From positions 62,001 to 126,000 of the forward strand of contig CAJHZI010000030.1 of the NCBI GenBank assembly GCA_905160935.1: a DNA stretch of 64,000 bases, read 5' to 3'. The position numbers and the translations under genes were made by a program. The first letter of the stretch is position 1, and the number at the start of each line of letters is the position of its first letter. The DNA is from Enchytraeus crypticus (Eukaryota; Annelida; Clitellata; Enchytraeida; Enchytraeidae). Positions 59,501 through 64,000 of the stretch are shown here, piece by piece. The notes beneath the pieces were generated by a model. That model was not told where the DNA came from. It saw nothing but the letters and a program-made list of their open reading frames with translations, and ran no database searches.

Positions 59501-61130
59501 TGAATCCTGGATCTTTCTATTCCGGACTTCTGACAGGATATTTAGACACGGCTCCCAGTCTCTGGAATCGGCTGCCGAGAAGATACCAGTTCGAGGTTTG
59601 CAGGAGAGGTTAAGCAGCTGGGCTCGAGGGGTGGTTGAACCCACGCTGATTGAAACCTCTGCTGGCCAAGCTCGCTATGAAGATGTCTACAAAGCTGTAG
59701 TTTGGAAAATAGACGCTCTCCCAGTCCGAGACGAAGGTTTGTGCATGGCTAAACAGATATTAAACCGGGCTCTTTGCATTGGAATAATATAATCAGTATG
59801 AGTTGGAGGACTGAGCAAATAAGTTTTGACAAAATTATGTCTCGCAAATGTTTATATTTGTATGGCAAAATATCTATATAGGGAAATTTGCATGAAATAC
59901 TGATATAATAAAATACCAAATCAGTTAAGCTTTTTGATTTTATAATTGAATTCAATTTTCAATAGCAAGGAAGTCCCAACTACCAGTACGTTGTCATCTC
60001 GCGCTTCTCTTTCTTTATTTCATTTAGTATTGTGGGTTTTCAGATTGTGGGAACCCCTTAAAAGCACATTTCACTCATGCTTTTGCCATAAATGATGTCA
60101 TTTTTTCGGACTCTTGAACATTGAACCTGTACTGTTTGGGATCCAAATTGTTATTAACAATTCTGCTAAGGGCTTTATGTAAAAGCCCTTCAGTTCCTTC
60201 TGCTACAAGGTCGCATAAGCCCCTAACATCTTTTTCGAAGAAATTAAAATGCAAAACAGTTAAGATTTAACATCCGGTTACTTGCCCGCGTCGTGCCAGG
60301 TAAGAAGTCAGGAACGTGTCGGGTGCGAGGTCAGATACGAGGTCAGATACTAGGTTTATACGAGGTCAGATACTAGGTTTACGTACGAGGTCAGATACGA
60401 GGTCAGATACGAGGTCAGGTACGAGGTTAGGTAGGAGGTCAGATACGAGGTCAGGTACGAGTTCAGGTACGAGGTCAGGTACGAGGTCAGGTACGAGGTC
60501 AGGTATGAGGTCAGGTACGAGGTAAGGTACGAGGTCAGATACGAGGTCAGGTACGAGGTCAGGTACTAGGTCAGGTACGAGGTCAGGTACTAGGTCAGAT
60601 ACTAGGTCAGGAACGAGGTCAAGACGTTTAATATAAAGCTTACTATCTTTACTGGTAATACTATTGTTGTAGATGTCTACAAACCACACGTGTTTCTACT
60701 ACGACTAGACCTTGGTTCGGACGATACTGTGCCACAAGAACTCAACAAATTCGTGCACGTCCAGTTCCACATCCCAAACAGCACATCCTCCAGAACACAG
60801 GTCCGCTCTCTCGCCTTCTACAACCTCTCCGGTGTCGAATCCCCGACACGGCGTGTCGAACAAGTCACGAGGTATGAATACAAGGTGGAGATGAACGTCA
60901 CTGATGCGACAAATAGGTCAAGGACTTCCGAGAAACGCGAGCCAACAGATGGACAGAAGCCATCGTCGTCTTCGTCGTCAGTGACATCGAGCTACTCTAA
61001 TCTTTCCTCACTTGATTCTGATGCAGGAGTGCCACCGGTCTTGGCAAATGATGACTCGATGAAGATTCCAAATAATGAATTGAAAGCTGATGACATCACA
61101 AGCGATTTAACGTCATCAGAATATGACTAA
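55073..61130 (+). CDS. Stonin (Stoned-B / STON2-like endocytic adaptor), 3 coding exons
   Basis: Stonins are adaptors of clathrin-mediated endocytosis; Drosophila Stoned-B and vertebrate STON2 sort synaptotagmin into recycling vesicles. Joining 55073-56530, 58683-59736 and 60673-61130 gives 2970 nt and 989 residues, with GT-AG junctions in phases 0 and 1. The N-terminal half is acidic and disordered, with DPF (165-167), DPL (207-209 and 405-407) and NPF (345-347) motifs, of the kind that bind AP-2 appendages and EH domains. The stonin homology domain begins near 417 (LFLRLPIKKRLMLTIGRYWK). The mu-homology domain covers about 600-910 (RFQPLDGIRCEMMRFRVRVG; RLDLGSDDTVP). A Ser-rich tail follows. 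Length resembles STON2 (about 900) and is below Drosophila Stoned-B. No stonedA-like frame lies upstream. Confidence 0.9.
56735..56840 (+). repeat. tRNA-like SINE fragment in stonin intron 1
   Basis: AACGCAGTGGTTAACG resembles an A box and GTGGGTTCAATTCCCGG a B box. The head differs from families A and B. Confidence 0.45.
58122..58190 (+). repeat. 5' part of SINE family A in stonin intron 1
   Basis: GCCAGTGGCCATATCGGCAA and CTGACTGCGAATAAGTAG match the SINE head; the tail is missing. Confidence 0.45.
58683..59736 (+). CDS. Stonin coding exon 2: SHD and most of the mu-homology domain
   Basis: Residues 487-838. Follows the acceptor CTTTTTTCACCAG. Begins VDERRRCQVVTLQRVFY, includes EVLKFGGLDHTAVGQF, AFFAEMPTVEIGLND, IALEAPELRASVSMKHFEER and PLDGIRCEMMRFRVRVGLDM, the stonin-type MHD core. 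The donor is GAAG/GTTTGT, leaving one base (phase 1). Confidence 0.9.
60316..60625. repeat. 12-bp minisatellite in stonin intron 2, rich in AGGTCA
   Basis: About 25 units of GAGGTCAGRTAC in which I count 20 exact AGGTCA hexamers, mostly as direct repeats with 6-bp spacers. The array ends about 50 bases before the exon 3 acceptor. Because 12 is a multiple of three, several frames stay open, but these are artefacts. Confidence 0.85.
60673..61130 (+). CDS. Stonin coding exon 3: end of mu-homology domain and Ser-rich tail
   Basis: Residues 838-989. The acceptor is ATTGTTGTAG; the phase-1 codon joins to Asp. Reads VYKPHVFLLRLDLGSDDTVP, FVHVQFHIPNSTSS and RYEYKVEMNVTD, which close the MHD, then a Ser-rich acidic tail ending LTSSEYD. 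The stop is TAA at 61128-61130. Confidence 0.88.
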
Positions 61131-61269
61131 TCGTTAGAAATGTACAGGAAAAATTCAGCGATCATAAGAATATATTCAACAAATATAAACCAAGTATTGA
61201 AATTACTACATATACGTAATGTATTTAGAATGTTAACATCACAGTATGCAAGTAAGTCGTTAAGATATA

Positions 61270-61275
61270 AATAAA
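61270..61275 (+). terminator. Candidate poly(A) signal of stonin
   Basis: AATAAA lies 140 bases downstream of the stop codon. Confidence 0.45.
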
Positions 61276-62114
61276 TAGAATCAGTATCTGATGCTACCAG
61301 AACATCTGCGCTCTAAAGGTTAATCCTTCCTGGGTTCTTCTTGGATTTGAACAATCGACGTACATAATCATTAACCAGGACACATAAAGATCAGTTAAAT
61401 ATTATTTAATACGTAGTGTTGAGAACATTAATCATGTGTCCTAAAGCTTTGTCAAAGGCGAAACTGATTTTTGTTGTACCACGAACCTCGACTATTGATA
61501 AAAAGAGCATGCATTCAACTAGGCTCACAAACTCTTTGGAGTTCAGTATCTTATACGTAATCTTTTCCAGATAAGCAAATATTCTTAGGAAAGAAAGTGG
61601 TCATCTTTTGACTCACTTTTTTGCGCATAAATTCCATCAGATTGTTTTTATCGGATGATGCAGAAATTATGCAAGATTATTTCTAAGCAATATTCATCGC
61701 CTGACTATGCTGCCTCACTGTTCAATTTCTTTTGAGCTGCCGTCAAATTTAAAATTAAATACACACTACAGGAAAATGATCATTTGTGAAGGTATCTATC
61801 ACTTTTAATTCCACATGCTTAACCATTGCATAGTTTAGTACCATCCATGTTACCAGTACAGTGAATATACGAGATTTTACTCTCTGGTTTGCTCTACCGG
61901 GAATTAATCCCATGACCTCAGGAACATTTAAAATTGTGCAATATTATCTAATGCACTTACGCATTATGCTATTTCGACATTCTAATAAAAATTACAGCCA
62001 TCGTCACCTAAATGCAGCCATTCCCTCCTCGTATACAATATCAACTCCCCCCCTCCTCCACTCATCACTGAATCATAATCAAATCAATATAGGGCGAGGA
62101 TGAATATTCCCAGA

Positions 62115-62160
<46 letters not shown>

Positions 62161-62458
62161 AAATTAATAAAATAAAATTTAATCAAATGATTAAAGTTTA
62201 GCTGTACTAAATTACTCCATTGTACTCAAATCGCCAGACGAATCCGTGGGCCAGTAAATAGCAGACTTATCGCTGTAAGGGTGCAATTGTACAATTAGCA
62301 GTTGATCACAAATACAAGATAATACAGATTTGTCATCAGTTAATTCAATAATTCTTAATATCAATAATGAATGTTGTGATTTGTACATAATTGCATAATA
62401 ATATATATTTTACTTATTGTACAGTATGAGGTCTAAATATCGATCATAGCCATTATCA

Positions 62459-62508
<50 letters not shown>

Positions 62509-62977
62509 TTCGCCATTTTAACTTAATCAAAAATCTGTTCATGTTTGTTGTGTATTTTCAGTAGAATTAGTTGTCTTAAGCAGATTTGTTATTCATTCGT
62601 ACGCCCGGTAGATTTTCTTGCACTCAGCACTATTACATAACTTATCGTTATCTTATCAAGCGCTGCGTTAGGATGATTAACTTTACTATTGTAAATATTA
62701 ATCTTTTTAAACTTTTCACTATTTATTATATTATTAAACGGATGGAGATTTTATCGTACACACTTGTTATAAAGGTGAAGAATCATTTTTCTGAATCCAT
62801 AGTTGTGATCGGTAAATCTATTAAGCGCAAGGTATATTAAAAAATTTCTTTTTATGTATATTTGACCGTTCTGGAGTTAATTATTGCTAGCGAAATTGCT
62901 TTGCTTTAAAGCACAAGGACCCGTTTCAATTGCTTCGTGCACTGCACATGTTATATAAGGCAACATAAAAATAAGAT
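61276..62977. other. Stonin 3' flank, no gene
   Basis: AT-rich. Two (AT)n arrays (about 62118-62157 and 62461-62508) are the only clear features; open frames are short. Confidence 0.55.
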
Positions 62978-63156
62978 TCAAACCAACGTGAGTTGGTGAG
63001 CGCTTAGACCCCAGAAATTGCTATTAAAATTTTAACGAATGGAATGATATGGGCATATTGTGAATGGTGTAGGACAGAGAGGATTGGAGAAGGTCTATTC
63101 GTATCCCACCCGACCCTGGTTAAACTGGAATTTTAAGGAAGAAGATGATGATGATG
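62978..63156 (+). repeat. GAT-tailed retroposon copy, near full length
   Basis: ACCAACGTGAGTTGGTGAGC, GTGTAGGACAGAGAGGATTG and CGACCCTGGTTAAACTGG are followed by AAGAAGATGATGATGATGG. It is the most complete body of this family in the window. Confidence 0.7.
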
Positions 63157-64000
63157 GTAATTAAACTACAGAGACTGATTTGTTACTTTAGGTTACACAT
63201 ACCACATAAACCATACTGTATTTAAACAGAGAATTTAAAAGAGAATACTACGAATTTTATCCTATAATAGGAGGAACACACATTGATTTGCTAAAATATA
63301 ATATATCTATATTTCCACCAATCGATGTAACATATAAGTGAGAAAGAGTCAAGTATAATTTTATGAATATAAAATTGAATTTTTAGTATATTTTTAATTA
63401 ATTAATTTCAATAATGTACATGCAGGTATAGTATTTATATTGAAACAATATCCGATAGAATGAAGAAATGTCATCTTAAGGACAAACGCCTACGATTGCC
63501 TGCTAAAATAATTATGTAAAAAAGTTGTTTTATAATTTGTTTTTATAATTTTAAATTATATATATAAAAAATGTACCGGTTGAGATTTAAAAACATACGG
63601 AGTCTATAAATGTTAACGATCAGATCTTAAGCATTAATAGAAGTAGTCTCTGCTTTATGTAAAATATGTAATAGGACCAAGTCACAATTTATTTAAAATA
63701 AAAGCAGACGGTACGTATCAGCAGTTGGCAAAACTGGCGGTAAATTACTTTTTACCATCATTTCGAGGTGAATATGTGCCACGGTTCGTTTAATAATCAA
63801 AATAATTACTCATATTGCGGTTCAGGTATTACATACAAACAAAAGGAAGGTTATCATGGAAAAATTGAATCAGATGGATTGTGTAATTACGCGATCAGTT
63901 TAATACCGCAATTACTGTTACTGCAAAAAAAAATTTGGTTGACGAACGAAATTGCTAATGAGTAGAGAATTAACAGTACACAAAGGAATATGGCTAAATT
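63157..64000. other. Window edge, no supported gene
   Basis: AT-rich DNA; a 65-codon frame near 63768-63965 has no recognisable domain or splice context. Confidence 0.45.

Noticed and set aside
60316-60689. Open frames on both strands with four-residue repeats (RSGT / DLVP)
   Set aside because: A 12-bp tandem repeat without stops stays open in several frames. The plus-strand frame ends before the stonin acceptor, and the exons join correctly without it.

Overview
The window is nuclear DNA of an invertebrate animal. It is AT-rich, its genes are split by GT-AG introns, and it is littered with non-LTR retrotransposon debris, tRNA-derived SINEs and simple-sequence arrays. I cannot fix the phylum. 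The octamer TAGGCCTA occurs about ten times more often than base composition predicts.

Two host genes can be reconstructed exon by exon. The first, on the minus strand from 18599 down to 1407, encodes a Dbl-family Rho guanine-nucleotide exchange factor of the PLEKHG1/2/3 type. It has 11 coding exons with matching phases, giving 5169 nt and about 1722 residues: a disordered N-terminus, a DH domain split over five exons, a PH domain over four, and a very long Ser/Asn-rich C-terminal tail carried by one 3.2-kb exon. The second, on the plus strand from 55073 to 61130, encodes a stonin (Stoned-B/STON2-like endocytic adaptor). It has three coding exons, 2970 nt and about 989 residues, with DPF/DPL and NPF peptide motifs, then the stonin homology domain and the mu-homology domain. 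The two genes are transcribed away from each other and lie about 36 kb apart.

Region by region: 1-1406 is the RhoGEF 3' flank. 1407-18599 is the RhoGEF, whose introns hold SINEs, a GAT-tailed retroposon family, a degenerate retroelement with an RLE-like C-terminus (about 9340-10760) and a perfect 19-bp hairpin. 18627-48600 is a gene-poor interval of LINE 3' ends, SINEs, minisatellites and AT arrays, with one weak candidate first exon at 26927. 48824-53805 holds two LINEs head to head: a 5'-truncated L2/CR1-like copy on the minus strand with an open RT segment, and a nearly full Jockey-like pol on the plus strand broken by stop codons. 53806-55044 is repeat-rich stonin upstream DNA. 55045-61275 is stonin, with a 12-bp AGGTCA-containing minisatellite in its last intron. 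61276-64000 is AT arrays and a GAT-tailed retroposon.

The two host genes do not form an operon. Both families work at the cell cortex (Rho-GTPase activation and clathrin-adaptor function), but nothing here shows a direct link. I found no obviously new molecular system. The points most worth checking are two strong hairpins, a duplicated AP-2-type motif in stonin, a twin-priming rearrangement, a half-site array in the stonin intron, and the way retroposon tails seed the microsatellites.
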